A stretch of DNA of 64,000 nt from Oscillospiraceae bacterium (GTDB lineage Bacteria > Bacillota > Clostridia > Oscillospirales > Ruminococcaceae), in contig JAGAWT010000007.1 of NCBI GenBank assembly GCA_018110985.1, positions 29,830 to 93,829 on the forward strand, read 5' to 3'. The notes under the pieces are model-generated. The model ran no database searches and had not been told where the DNA came from. It saw only the letters and a program-made list of their open reading frames with translations. The position numbers and the translations under genes are program-made. Shown in pieces: positions 24,777 to 33,205 of the stretch. Positions within the stretch are counted from its first letter, which is position 1. Every line of letters starts with the position of its first letter.

Positions 24777-27280
24777 TGAGCACCAAGATCGCACTTGCCG
24801 GAAATCCCAACTGCGGCAAGACTACCCTGTTCAATGCACTTACGGGTTCCAACCAGTTTGTGGGAAACTGGCCCGGAGTAACTGTGGAAAAGAAGGAAGG
24901 AAAGCTGAAAAAGCACAGCGATGTTATCATCACCGACCTTCCGGGCATATACTCCCTTTCTCCCTACACCCTTGAAGAGGTAGTGGCAAGAAATTACCTC
25001 ATAAACGAAAAGCCGGATGTCATACTCAACATAGTGGACGGTACCAACCTGGAAAGGAACCTGTACCTGACTACACAGCTCACGGAGCTGGGCATCCCTG
25101 TGGTCATAGCAGTCAATATGGCTGATGTGATGCAGAAGGACGGTGTTACCATCGACCTTGACAAGCTCTCAAAGGAGCTGGGCTGCCCCGTAACAAAGAT
25201 ATCCGCCCTGAAGGGAACAGGTGTGGAGGAAGCCGCAGAAGCTGCCCTCAAGGCAGCAGGGAAGAAGGGCGCACCTCAGCACAGATTCTCCGAAAAGGTG
25301 GAAAGCGCTCTGGAGGCTATAGAAAAGGAGATCCTGAGCGGTGTTCCCCAGGAGAAGAAGCGCTGGTATGCCATAAAGCTCTTTGAGCGTGACGACAAGG
25401 TGACAGAGTCCGGAGCTGTGGGGAAGGACAGCCTTTCAAAGGCGGAAAAGTACATCAAGGCGGTGGAGGATGAAATGGACGACGACAGCGAGTCCATCAT
25501 CACCAACGAACGCTACGAATACATAACCGGGATGATCTCCGGCCTGCAGCAGAAGAAAAATGCCGGAAAGATGTCCGTTTCCGACAAGATAGACCGTGTG
25601 GTCACCAACAGGATCCTGGGTCTTCCCATATTTGCCCTTGTGATGTTTGCTATCTACTACATTTCAATGGTGACCATAGGTCTGGGCGCTACGGACTGGA
25701 TGAACGACGGCGTTTTCGGTGACGGCTTCCACCTCTTCGGCATAGGAAACAGCGAGACCGCAGCCGCAGAAGAGGAATACGGCGATGCCGATGCCATCAT
25801 AGCAGGTGCCATAGCAAGAGCCGCAGAGCTGGGTATAGACACTGAGGCTGTGGAAGAGGCAATAGACATCGGCAGTGAGGATTTTGACAGCGCTGCTGCG
25901 GCTTCCGCTCTCAGAAGCATGGCTTCTCAGATAGACGGCGAATTTTCTTACACCTTGGAGGATGAAGAAACTCTTGCGGTAGAGGATGCTGTTGCTTCAT
26001 CCGAGGATCTTGAAGCCTCGATCGCTGCTTTTGAAAAGTACAGCGGCGGTGTGGATCCCTCGTCCTACGGCGTATGGGTGCCCGGTGTGCCCGTGCTCGT
26101 GGAGGGACTTCTCGGAGATGACTGCCCCGAATGGCTCCATTCTCTCATAATAGACGGTATAGTAGCCGGCGTTGGTGCTGTACTGGGATTTGTTCCCCAG
26201 ATGCTGGTACTCTTCCTGCTCCTTGCCTTTGTTGAGGCCTGCGGCTACATGGCAAGAGTTGCGTTCGTGCTTGACCGTATCTTCCGCCGCTTCGGCCTTT
26301 CCGGAAAATCCTTCATACCCATTCTCATCGGTACGGGCTGCGGTATCCCCGGCATCATGGCATCAAGGACCATTGAAAATGTCCGTGACCGCAGAATGAC
26401 CATCATGACCACCACCTTTATCCCCTGCAGTGCGAAAATGCCCTTTATCGCCATGATAGCAGGTGCCATTTTCGGCGGCTCACCCATTATCGCAGTTTCC
26501 GCTTTCTTCATGGGAATGGCAGCCATAATCATATCCGGCATAATCCTGAAAAAGACAAAGGCGTTCGCCGGTGAGCCTGCTCCCTTTGTAATGGAGCTCC
26601 CTCCCTACCACCTGCCCACAGTAGGCAATGTTCTCAGACCCATGTGGGAGAGAGGCTGGTCCTTCATCAAGAAGGCAGGAACAGTTATCCTGCTGTCCAC
26701 CATCGTTATCTGGTTCCTCTCGGATTTCGGCTTTGTAGACGGAAAGTTCGGTATGCTCTCCGAGGATCAGCTTGATCTTTCCATACTGGCAGGTCTGGGA
26801 AATGCCATCGCCTGGATATTCACTCCTCTGGGCTGGGGCAACTGGCAGGCTGCAGTGGCTTCTGTTACGGGACTCGTGGCAAAGGAAAACATCGTGGGTA
26901 CCCTCGGTATCCTCTACGGCGGCGGAGACGGCACTGTGTATGATTCCATCGCAGCAGCCTTCACACCCGTTGCAGGCTATTCCTTCCTTGCCTTCAACCT
27001 CCTCTGCGCTCCCTGCTTTGCGGCTATCGGCGCTATCAAGCGTGAGATGAACAATGCAAAGTGGACATGGTTCGCAATAGGCTATCAGTGCGGCTTTGCC
27101 TACATCGTAGCATTCATTATATACAATATCGGAAACCTTTTCTCCGGTGCATCCATAGGCGTATTCAATGTCATCGGTGCAGTGCTTGCATTTGCTCTTG
27201 TGGCTTTCGGCATATTCATGCTGGTAAAGCCCTATAAGGAATCCACAAGGCTGGAAGAAAAGATCCCCGCAGCGACCTGA
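24776..27280 (+). CDS. feoB: Ferrous iron transporter FeoB with acidic insertion
   Basis: 834 residues. N-terminal G-protein domain (G1 GNPNCGKTT at 9-17, G3 DLPGIYSL, G4 NMAD), a helical GDI-like part (to about 275), then the membrane domain with two inverted gate repeats (GFVPQMLVLFLLLAFVEACGYMARVAF; GTGCGIPGIMASRTI; FIPCSAKMPFIAMIAG). Between the first membrane helix (about 282-300) and the conserved pore region lies an extra segment (about residues 322-428), acidic and Ala-rich, probably outside the membrane. This makes the protein longer than usual. Imports Fe2+ at the plasma membrane. Confidence 0.96.
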   Translation: MSTKIALAGNPNCGKTTLFNALTGSNQFVGNWPGVTVEKKEGKLKKHSDVIITDLPGIYSLSPYTLEEVVARNYLINEKPDVILNIVDGTNLERNLYLTTQLTELGIPVVIAVNMADVMQKDGVTIDLDKLSKELGCPVTKISALKGTGVEEAAEAALKAAGKKGAPQHRFSEKVESALEAIEKEILSGVPQEKKRWYAIKLFERDDKVTESGAVGKDSLSKAEKYIKAVEDEMDDDSESIITNERYEYITGMISGLQQKKNAGKMSVSDKIDRVVTNRILGLPIFALVMFAIYYISMVTIGLGATDWMNDGVFGDGFHLFGIGNSETAAAEEEYGDADAIIAGAIARAAELGIDTEAVEEAIDIGSEDFDSAAAASALRSMASQIDGEFSYTLEDEETLAVEDAVASSEDLEASIAAFEKYSGGVDPSSYGVWVPGVPVLVEGLLGDDCPEWLHSLIIDGIVAGVGAVLGFVPQMLVLFLLLAFVEACGYMARVAFVLDRIFRRFGLSGKSFIPILIGTGCGIPGIMASRTIENVRDRRMTIMTTTFIPCSAKMPFIAMIAGAIFGGSPIIAVSAFFMGMAAIIISGIILKKTKAFAGEPAPFVMELPPYHLPTVGNVLRPMWERGWSFIKKAGTVILLSTIVIWFLSDFGFVDGKFGMLSEDQLDLSILAGLGNAIAWIFTPLGWGNWQAAVASVTGLVAKENIVGTLGILYGGGDGTVYDSIAAAFTPVAGYSFLAFNLLCAPCFAAIGAIKREMNNAKWTWFAIGYQCGFAYIVAFIIYNIGNLFSGASIGVFNVIGAVLAFALVAFGIFMLVKPYKESTRLEEKIPAAT

Positions 27281-27322
27281 TCGCAGCGCACCGATATCAC
27301 AGACCGGAAAGGAGCGTAAACA

Positions 27323-27517
27323 ATGCCCTCATGGATAATAGCTCTCATACTGCTCATACTCGTGGTTGCGGGAGCTGTATACAGCATCATAAAGGATATG
27401 CGCTCCGGCAAATGCTCCTGCGGGCATAAGTGCGGAGGCTCCTGTAGCGGCTGCAAGTATTCCAAGGCATATGCGGAATACATGAAGAAAAAAGCAGCCC
27501 GTGAAAACCACGGCTGA
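27323..27517 (+). CDS. FeoB-associated Cys-rich membrane protein
   Basis: 64 residues. One membrane helix (IIALILLILVVAGAVYSII) followed by the Cys cluster CSCGHKCGGSCSGCK and a basic tail. This small family typically follows feoB in Firmicutes, where it is thought to help iron handling at the membrane. GGAG lies 9 nt upstream of the ATG. Confidence 0.9.
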   Translation: MPSWIIALILLILVVAGAVYSIIKDMRSGKCSCGHKCGGSCSGCKYSKAYAEYMKKKAARENHG

Positions 27518-27522
27518 CCTTC

Positions 27523-27557
27523 GGGACAGACCCTTTTGCCGGGGTCTGTCCTTTTTT
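27523..27557 (+). terminator. Terminator of the feo operon
   Basis: Stem GGACAGACCC / GGGTCTGTCC followed by T6. The T-rich end is partly repeated downstream (tgtccttttttgcaaatt at about 27547 and tgtccttttttgtaaatt at about 27572). Confidence 0.85.
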
Positions 27558-27594
27558 GCAAATTGTTGGTTTGTCCTTTTTTGTAAATTACCCC

Positions 27595-27623
27595 TTGACA
27601 ACTTTCGGAAAATGTGATAGACT
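27595..27623 (+). promoter_or_regulatory. Promoter of the ABC-F leader transcript
   Basis: TTGACA (27595-27600), 17 bp ending TGTGA, TAGACT (27618-27623). It starts a leader of about 310 nt before the ABC-F coding region. Confidence 0.75.
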
Positions 27624-27652
27624 GTATCCATGCTTTTGAAAGAGGTGGAAGG

Positions 27653-27664
27653 ATGAAAAGATAG
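27653..27664 (+). CDS. Three-codon leader uORF (Met-Lys-Arg)
   Basis: ATG AAA AGA TAG, preceded by a strong ribosome site (AAAGAGGTGG, 27639-27648). The ribosome-site bases 27639-27646 (AAAGAGGT) are fully complementary to 27752-27759 (ACCTCTTT), so ribosome stalling here could change folding of the leader. Tiny uORFs of this kind occur in leaders of antibiotic-responsive ABC-F genes. Confidence 0.6.
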   Translation: MKR

Positions 27665-27883
27665 TTCACTTTTGTTTGCATTGATTTTTCTGCGGCAGGG
27701 TATCCGTGCCGCTTGGTTAGTGCTGTCAAAAGTGGATTATGTTTCGTCATAACCTCTTTTTGTCATATATGGATATTTTTCAGAGCGGAGGCATATACAC
27801 GCTGACGGTCTGCCGTGTCGTTTCGGCTGATGATCGCTGTCGGGTATGAATGTTTCCTCTTTCGGGGTTTGCACGGAGCATAA

Positions 27884-27919
27884 CGGAACTGTTTGGCAGC
27901 AGACAGTTCCGCTTTTTTT
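27884..27919 (+). terminator. Attenuator terminator upstream of the ABC-F gene
   Basis: Stem CGGAACTGT / ACAGTTCCG (27884-27892 / 27903-27911) plus T7 (27913-27919), ending 11 bp before the AAGGAGG of the ABC-F gene. An exactly competing hairpin, GTTCCGC (27906-27912) with GCGGAAC (27920-27926), uses the terminator's own 3' arm and loops out the T-run. Other leader pairings are CACTTTTG/CAAAAGTG (27667-27674 / 27726-27733), enclosing GCGGCA/TGCCGC. Confidence 0.8.
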
Positions 27920-27944
27920 GCGGAACACCGAAGGAGGAATGAAT

Positions 27945-29477
27945 ATGTCTCAGATAAAGGCAGATATGCTTACATTCGGCTATGAGGGCAGCCCGGAAAA
28001 TGTTTTTGAGGATGTGTGCTTCACTCTCGATACAGACTGGAAGCTCGGTCTTATAGGAAGGAACGGAAAAGGAAAGACCACTCTCCTGCGCCTGCTGACG
28101 GGAGAACTAAAGGGGAGAGGGGTGCTCACAAAGTCGGTGCCCGTGGCTTATTTCCCCTACACCCTTACTCGGGAGCAGATGAGCCTTACAGGGGCTGAAA
28201 TAGCGGAGGATATACGGAAAGACTGCGAGATCTGGCGTGTTATATGCGAGCTTTCGGAGCTTGAAGAGGATGCGGAGATCCTTTACCGCCCCTTTGATAC
28301 CCTGAGCTGGGGTCAGAGGACAAAGCTGCTCCTGGCAGTGCTTTTTTCGGGTGAAAATGATTTCCTGCTCATAGATGAACCTACAAATCACCTTGACGGT
28401 GCGGCAAGGGAAAATGTCCGCCGCTATCTTTCCGAAAAGAAGGGCTTCATACTGGTGTCCCACGACCGTGATCTCCTTGATGCCTGCACCGATCACATAC
28501 TTGTGCTGAACCGCAGCACGATCTCGGTGCAGAGCGGGAATTTCAGCCTGTGGCAGGAAAACAAGGAGCGGCAGGACAGATCTGCGGAGGCGGAAAACGA
28601 AAAGCACCGCAGGCAGATAACAAAGCTGCAGAAGTCCGCAAAGAGGACATCCGAGTGGGCGGACAGGAACGAAAGCACAAAGATAGGCTTTGACCCTGTA
28701 AAGGAACACGACCGCTGTATCAGTGCACGTTCCTACATTGGTGCAAAGACGAAGAAGCTGCAGAGCCGTGCAAAAAACACTCAGAAGCGGATAGAGCGGG
28801 AGATAGAGCGGCAGGAGGGCCTTTTGCAGGATATAGAGGAGATAAAGAGCCTGAAAATGGCACCTCTTACCCACCACAAGGAAACAGTCGTGGATATAAA
28901 TGGGCTGACCCTGCGATACAGTGATGCTGCCGCACCTGTGTGCCGTGAGCTGCGCTTTGACATAAAGCAGGGAGAAAGAGTGGCTCTTGACGGGGCAAAC
29001 GGCTGCGGAAAGTCTACTCTTATGGGTGCCGTACTGCAAAAGGCGGGGCTTGCGGAAAGGGATGACAGTCTTGTATGTGAAGGCACACTTCAGACCGCAT
29101 CGGGACTTGTGATCTCCTATGTGCCGCAGGATACATCCGATCTTCGGGGCAGCATAAAGGAGTTCTGCATGGAAAGAGGACTTGATCTCAGCCTTTTCTG
29201 CACGGTGCTGAAATATCTCGATATCGGCAGAGAGCGGCTTTCCGGGGACATTTCCGACTTTTCCGCAGGGCAGAAGAAAAAGGTGCTCATAGGGGCGAGC
29301 CTTCTCACTCCTGCTCATTTGTACATATGGGATGAACCCCTGAACTTTGTGGATATCATCTCACGGATGCAGATAGAGGCACTGATAAACACTTTCAGAC
29401 CCACAATGCTCTTTGCGGAGCATGACAAGCGCTTCCGTGAGAACATAGCCACAAAAACCGTTTATATGAGCCGATAG
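27945..29477 (+). CDS. Lsa-type ABC-F ribosomal protection protein
   Basis: 510 residues from the ATG lying 7 nt after AAGGAGG; an earlier ATG is only 1 nt from it. Two ABC domains without membrane helices: Walker A GRNGKGKTT (38-46), modified signature LSWGQ, LLIDEPTNHLD, then a charged interdomain linker (about 195-310), second Walker A GANGCGKST, FSAGQKKKVLIGASLL and WDEPLNFVDIISRMQIEAL. The start (LDTDWKLGLIGRNGKGKTT) matches the Lsa branch, whose members release lincosamide, pleuromutilin and streptogramin A drugs from the ribosome. The attenuated leader fits drug-induced expression. Actual resistance is not proven. Confidence 0.88.
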   Translation: MSQIKADMLTFGYEGSPENVFEDVCFTLDTDWKLGLIGRNGKGKTTLLRLLTGELKGRGVLTKSVPVAYFPYTLTREQMSLTGAEIAEDIRKDCEIWRVICELSELEEDAEILYRPFDTLSWGQRTKLLLAVLFSGENDFLLIDEPTNHLDGAARENVRRYLSEKKGFILVSHDRDLLDACTDHILVLNRSTISVQSGNFSLWQENKERQDRSAEAENEKHRRQITKLQKSAKRTSEWADRNESTKIGFDPVKEHDRCISARSYIGAKTKKLQSRAKNTQKRIEREIERQEGLLQDIEEIKSLKMAPLTHHKETVVDINGLTLRYSDAAAPVCRELRFDIKQGERVALDGANGCGKSTLMGAVLQKAGLAERDDSLVCEGTLQTASGLVISYVPQDTSDLRGSIKEFCMERGLDLSLFCTVLKYLDIGRERLSGDISDFSAGQKKKVLIGASLLTPAHLYIWDEPLNFVDIISRMQIEALINTFRPTMLFAEHDKRFRENIATKTVYMSR

Positions 29478-29490
29478 GAAGTCTGCTGCC

Positions 29491-29531
29491 AAAAAGCTGT
29501 GTCCGGCAGGTCATACGGGCACGGCTTTTTT
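29491..29531 (+). terminator. Terminator after the ABC-F gene
   Basis: Stem AAAAAGCTGTGTCCG / CGGGCACGGCTTTTT (with G-U pairs) followed by T. Confidence 0.8.
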
Positions 29532-29627
29532 GCCGGAGGACATCAGGATCTGTCTATACAATACCACGGAATTTTCGGCTCGTTATGTTATGTGATTGTA
29601 CTAAATCAACAAAAATCAAATTGTGTC

Positions 29628-29656
29628 TTGATTTGAAAAAATCCTTGTGATATAAT
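29628..29656 (+). promoter_or_regulatory. Promoter of the ATP synthase operon
   Basis: TTGATT (29628-29633), 17 bp, extended -10 TGATATAAT with consensus TATAAT at 29651-29656; 20 bp before the atpI ATG. Confidence 0.8.
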
Positions 29657-29676
29657 TTACTTTGGTGTATAGACAG

Positions 29677-30105
29677 ATGAAATTCAGATTTACGGGTACC
29701 GAAACAGACAGAGAGCTCCTGCGGATATTCAAAGCCGTAGCAGTGGGCGATCTGCTTATCTTCCTTCTGACACTGCCCATTTACGGGTTCAGTTCAAGGG
29801 TGGTGCTGGGGCTCCTCCTCGGCACGGCGGCAATGTCCGCAAATATTCTGCTGCTGGCATACAGCGTTGTTCACAGCGTTGACAGGGGCAGCGAAAAAAG
29901 AGGAAAGAGGTACCTTTTTTCCTTCTATCTCCTGCGCTTTTCCATAATGGGCGCAGCACTGGCGGCAGGCTTTATTTTTCCCTGCTTTGACAGCGTATGC
30001 ACCTTCATACCTCTGCTTTTTCCCAAGACCCTGTACACCCTCATGGGCGTGAAGGATCATCTTGCTTTCAAAAAGAGCGAATGGGGCAAAAAGCACAACA
30101 AATGA
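29677..30105 (+). CDS. atpI: ATP synthase subunit I-like membrane protein
   Basis: 142 residues from MKFRFTG, preferred over an upstream in-frame TTG. Four membrane helices; position at the head of the atp operon and the short basic C-terminus fit AtpI, an assembly factor for the c-ring that may help Mg or Na handling. Sequence is weakly conserved, as usual for AtpI. Confidence 0.75.
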   Translation: MKFRFTGTETDRELLRIFKAVAVGDLLIFLLTLPIYGFSSRVVLGLLLGTAAMSANILLLAYSVVHSVDRGSEKRGKRYLFSFYLLRFSIMGAALAAGFIFPCFDSVCTFIPLLFPKTLYTLMGVKDHLAFKKSEWGKKHNK

Positions 30106-30130
30106 CGTGATAAGTAAAGTCGGTGATAAA

Positions 30131-30898
30131 ATGTACAATACCGAGCTTTCCGTGGAGGTCGCAGGCCCCCGAAAAATGATAACCTTCTCCCGGGGCGGAG
30201 AAGAGCTTTTTGCAATTTCGGAGACTGTGGTCACAGGCTGGCTTATAATAATAGTTCTTTTTATCGTGATAAAATTCCTCACCAAAGACCTGAAGGTGAA
30301 GCCTGAATCCAAAAGACAGGTGCTGGCGGAGTGGTTCGTGGAGTTTTTCACGAACCTTGTAAAGGAGAACATGGGAGAGAGCATGGCGGGCTTCGCACCC
30401 TACATCGCCACCATATTCACCTTTGCACTGACAGGCTCACTGATGAGTGTCATAGGCTTCCGCTCCATGACGGTGGACATAAACTGCACGGGTACATGGG
30501 CGCTGCTGACCTTTATCCTCATAACCTACTACAAGATAAAGGCGAACGGTGCTCTGGGTTATTTCAAGAGCTTTGCTCAGCCCGTGGCGATCATAACGCC
30601 CATAAACATACTTTCGGAAGTGGCTACACCTACTGCCATGGCTCTGCGTATGTTCGGAAACATTTCCAGCGGTATGATAATCTCGTCCATCATCTATGCG
30701 GCGCTGACGCTGCTCAGTAACCTGCTATACAATGCAGCAGGGCTTTCCTTTGCCCTTTTTGACTACTTCAAGGTCTTTCAGGTGGGTATCCCCGCAGTGC
30801 TGTCGGTGTACTTCGACTTCTTCTCGGGCACCATCCAGTCCTATGTATTCATCATGCTCACCATGGCATATGTGGGCGATGCGGCAAAAACGGAATAA
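30131..30898 (+). CDS. atpB: F-type ATP synthase subunit a
   Basis: 255 residues from MYNTEL with GGTGA upstream. Five to six helices. Contains the stator arginine in PTAMALRMFGNISSG and the C-terminal SYVFIMLTMAYVGDA, as expected of subunit a, which forms the ion half-channels with the c-ring. Confidence 0.94.
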   Translation: MYNTELSVEVAGPRKMITFSRGGEELFAISETVVTGWLIIIVLFIVIKFLTKDLKVKPESKRQVLAEWFVEFFTNLVKENMGESMAGFAPYIATIFTFALTGSLMSVIGFRSMTVDINCTGTWALLTFILITYYKIKANGALGYFKSFAQPVAIITPINILSEVATPTAMALRMFGNISSGMIISSIIYAALTLLSNLLYNAAGLSFALFDYFKVFQVGIPAVLSVYFDFFSGTIQSYVFIMLTMAYVGDAAKTE

Positions 30899-30910
30899 AC
30901 AATAAGCTAA

Positions 30911-31243
<333 letters not shown>

Positions 31244-31260
31244 TCCGGGCGTGACTTAAA

Positions 31261-31758
31261 ATGAATGTAAACTTTGAATTTTTCAGCATAGAGCCTACCA
31301 CTGTCATAGGCGTGCTGCTCAATACATTCATTCTGCTGCTGGTGGTAAAGAAATTCCTCTTTGAACCCGTAAACAAGGTGATAGAGGAGCGCAAGGCTCA
31401 GGTATCTAAGACCTATGTGGAGGCTGACAATGCCCTTGAAAACGCTCATAAGCTGGAAAGCGAATATGAGGAGAAGCTGTCGCAGGCGAAGGAGGAATCC
31501 GCAGAGATAGTCCGTGCGGCTTCCGAGCGTGCAGGAAGAAAGGGCGAGGAGATAACCGCTGCCGCCAGAAAGGAAGCGGATGCCATGATCGCCCGTGCAA
31601 ACGCAGAGATAGAGCATGAGCGTGCAAGAGCTGTAAGCGAGGTCAAGGGCGAGATAGCCGGAATGGCAGTCGAGCTTGCGGAAAAGATCATAGGCAGGAA
31701 TGTACAGAGCTCTGCGGAGCAGGACAGGCTCATAAACGACTTTATAGATAATATATGA
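31261..31758 (+). CDS. atpF: F-type ATP synthase subunit b
   Basis: 165 residues. One N-terminal membrane helix (PTTVIGVLLNTFILLLVVKKFL) then a long charged coiled coil rich in Ala/Glu/Lys/Arg. Peripheral stalk; links subunit a to the F1 head through delta. 18 bp after atpE. Confidence 0.95.
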   Translation: MNVNFEFFSIEPTTVIGVLLNTFILLLVVKKFLFEPVNKVIEERKAQVSKTYVEADNALENAHKLESEYEEKLSQAKEESAEIVRAASERAGRKGEEITAAARKEADAMIARANAEIEHERARAVSEVKGEIAGMAVELAEKIIGRNVQSSAEQDRLINDFIDNI

Positions 31759-31789
31759 TGTATAGATCCCGGATCGGAGCACAGCGCAG

Positions 31790-32320
31790 ATGAGTATGCA
31801 GGTTTTCTCGGCAGTTTACGCTGCCGCACTTATGGAGATAGCCCGTGAAGACGGGACGGGAAAGCTCATCTTTGATGAGCTGAATTCCCTGTCGGAACTG
31901 GTCTCCGGCAGTCCCGAGCTGAATGAGGTCTTGTGTTCTCCCACTTTTTCGGAAGATGAAAAGTACGACGTGGCAGAGTCTCTTTTTAAGGGGAAGCTCA
32001 GCCGGACGGTGCTGAATTTCCTTTATGTCCTCATAGAGGAGGGGCGCACAAGCGGTCTGTCTGACATAGCCTCGGACTACAAGAGGCTGTACTACGAACA
32101 GGAGGGCATCACAGAGGCGGTGGTCACCACCGCAGCCGGAATGAGCAGAGATGCAGCCGAAAAGCTGAAAGCCAAGCTGGAAGCCAAGTACAAGAAAAAG
32201 GTGCTCCTCAGCGAAAAGACAGATCCCTCCATCATGGGCGGCGTGATCGTGCGTGTGGGGGATGAAATGATAGACGGTTCTCTCAGAACAAAGCTTGACC
32301 GCATAGGAAAGCAGATGTGA
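31790..32320 (+). CDS. atpH: F-type ATP synthase subunit delta
   Basis: About 176 residues (a second ATG two codons on is equally possible). N-terminal helical bundle (YAAALMEIAREDG...), then C-terminal DPSIMGGVIVRVGDEMIDGSLRTKLDRI, diagnostic of delta/OSCP. The stop overlaps the GTG start of the inserted RelA/SpoT-domain gene in a GTGA, so the next gene is coupled. Confidence 0.94.
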   Translation: MSMQVFSAVYAAALMEIAREDGTGKLIFDELNSLSELVSGSPELNEVLCSPTFSEDEKYDVAESLFKGKLSRTVLNFLYVLIEEGRTSGLSDIASDYKRLYYEQEGITEAVVTTAAGMSRDAAEKLKAKLEAKYKKKVLLSEKTDPSIMGGVIVRVGDEMIDGSLRTKLDRIGKQM

Positions 32321-32940
32321 GTATACAGGATCTTCTTGAATTGAACGGACTGTCTGTTGATATGCTGCGCAGACTTTCATACAAGTCTGGGCTCGGCAGG
32401 TCACTTACAAATACCATTCACAGATTTGACAGGGATGAATTGCTCTCGGAATTGTTTTTCGTGTCGGAGTGGCTTCAGGAAGAGATCGGCAAAAACGATG
32501 TCACTGATTACAGAATAAAGAGCAGATCATCTATTATCAGGAAATACGAACGGTATTACCCTAACAGACCGGTGATAAGTACTTTTAACGACATTCTCGG
32601 ATTCAGGGCTGTATGTGATCGGTACGACGGTATCGGTATTGCCGGAGATGAGCTTTTCAGGACGGTGGATATGTCCGGCGGCAAGACCAACGATGACGGC
32701 TACAGAGGCGTACATATTTATTTCCATATAGACAATTATCACTATCCAATAGAAATACAGTTCAATACAATTTTTGACAGACAGTTCAATGATTGGCTCC
32801 ACATGGACCTTTATAAAAAGGGTTTTTCGGACAACATAGGCCAACAATTAAGAAATTCCTATGAAAAAGGGCTTATAAGGGACTATAACGACATTAAAAA
32901 GGAACTTCAAAATGTGTTATCTTATCGCAAAGGACTTTAA
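32317..32940 (+). CDS. RelA/SpoT-domain nucleotidyltransferase inside the atp operon
   Basis: 207 residues, GTG start overlapping the atpH stop. A single synthetase-type domain without hydrolase or regulatory domains. RelA-like motifs: R66-x-K68-x-x-S71-S72 (DYRIKSRSSIIRK), FNDILGFRA with Asp92 and Arg97, DDGYRGVHIYF with Tyr129, and YPIEIQFNT with Glu146. The usual QIRT arginine is Asn150. The catalytic Glu and substrate Tyr are present, so (p)ppGpp-type synthesis or another pyrophosphate transfer, such as tRNA modification by toxic small alarmone synthetases, is possible. Overlaps a small gene. Not a normal ATP synthase component. Confidence 0.85.
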   Translation: MSIQDLLELNGLSVDMLRRLSYKSGLGRSLTNTIHRFDRDELLSELFFVSEWLQEEIGKNDVTDYRIKSRSSIIRKYERYYPNRPVISTFNDILGFRAVCDRYDGIGIAGDELFRTVDMSGGKTNDDGYRGVHIYFHIDNYHYPIEIQFNTIFDRQFNDWLHMDLYKKGFSDNIGQQLRNSYEKGLIRDYNDIKKELQNVLSYRKGL

Positions 32941-33151
32941 TAAAAACGGATGTACTGCATTCAAGACTGCTCCGGGGAGATCCCTTTCGGGGTTTGTGAA
33001 AAGGCTCGAAGAAGAAAAAAACAATGATGACATAGAGCTTGTTGTCATAAGCAGGCCTGTAGCTTACGGGGAGTACGCTCCTTACAGCTTTGTACACTCC
33101 GAAGAGGATTTTCGCAGTGCCGTTCTGAGTATGAGCCGTAAAAAGGTCTGA
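32912..33151 (+). CDS. Small protein overlapping the RelA/SpoT gene, unknown function
   Basis: 79 residues. Begins MCYLIAKDFNKNGCTAFKT within the last 29 bp of the RelA/SpoT-domain gene, in another frame. Contains VVISRPVAYGEYAPYSFVHSEEDF, which looks like a conserved small-protein family (resembling DUF6718, from memory). No membrane helix or known motif. The overlap suggests joint expression, and a partner or antitoxin role is possible. A 55-bp gap follows before atpA. Confidence 0.75.
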   Translation: MCYLIAKDFNKNGCTAFKTAPGRSLSGFVKRLEEEKNNDDIELVVISRPVAYGEYAPYSFVHSEEDFRSAVLSMSRKKV

Positions 33152-33205
33152 GTGCGGCAAAAGCTATCAAAGGAACACCAAACTTATATAATGGAGGTTT
33201 AACTG

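Noticed and set aside
28107..29318. 403-codon minus-strand frame opposite the ABC-F gene
   Set aside because: No motifs or ribosome site; ABC-F motifs are complete on the plus strand.
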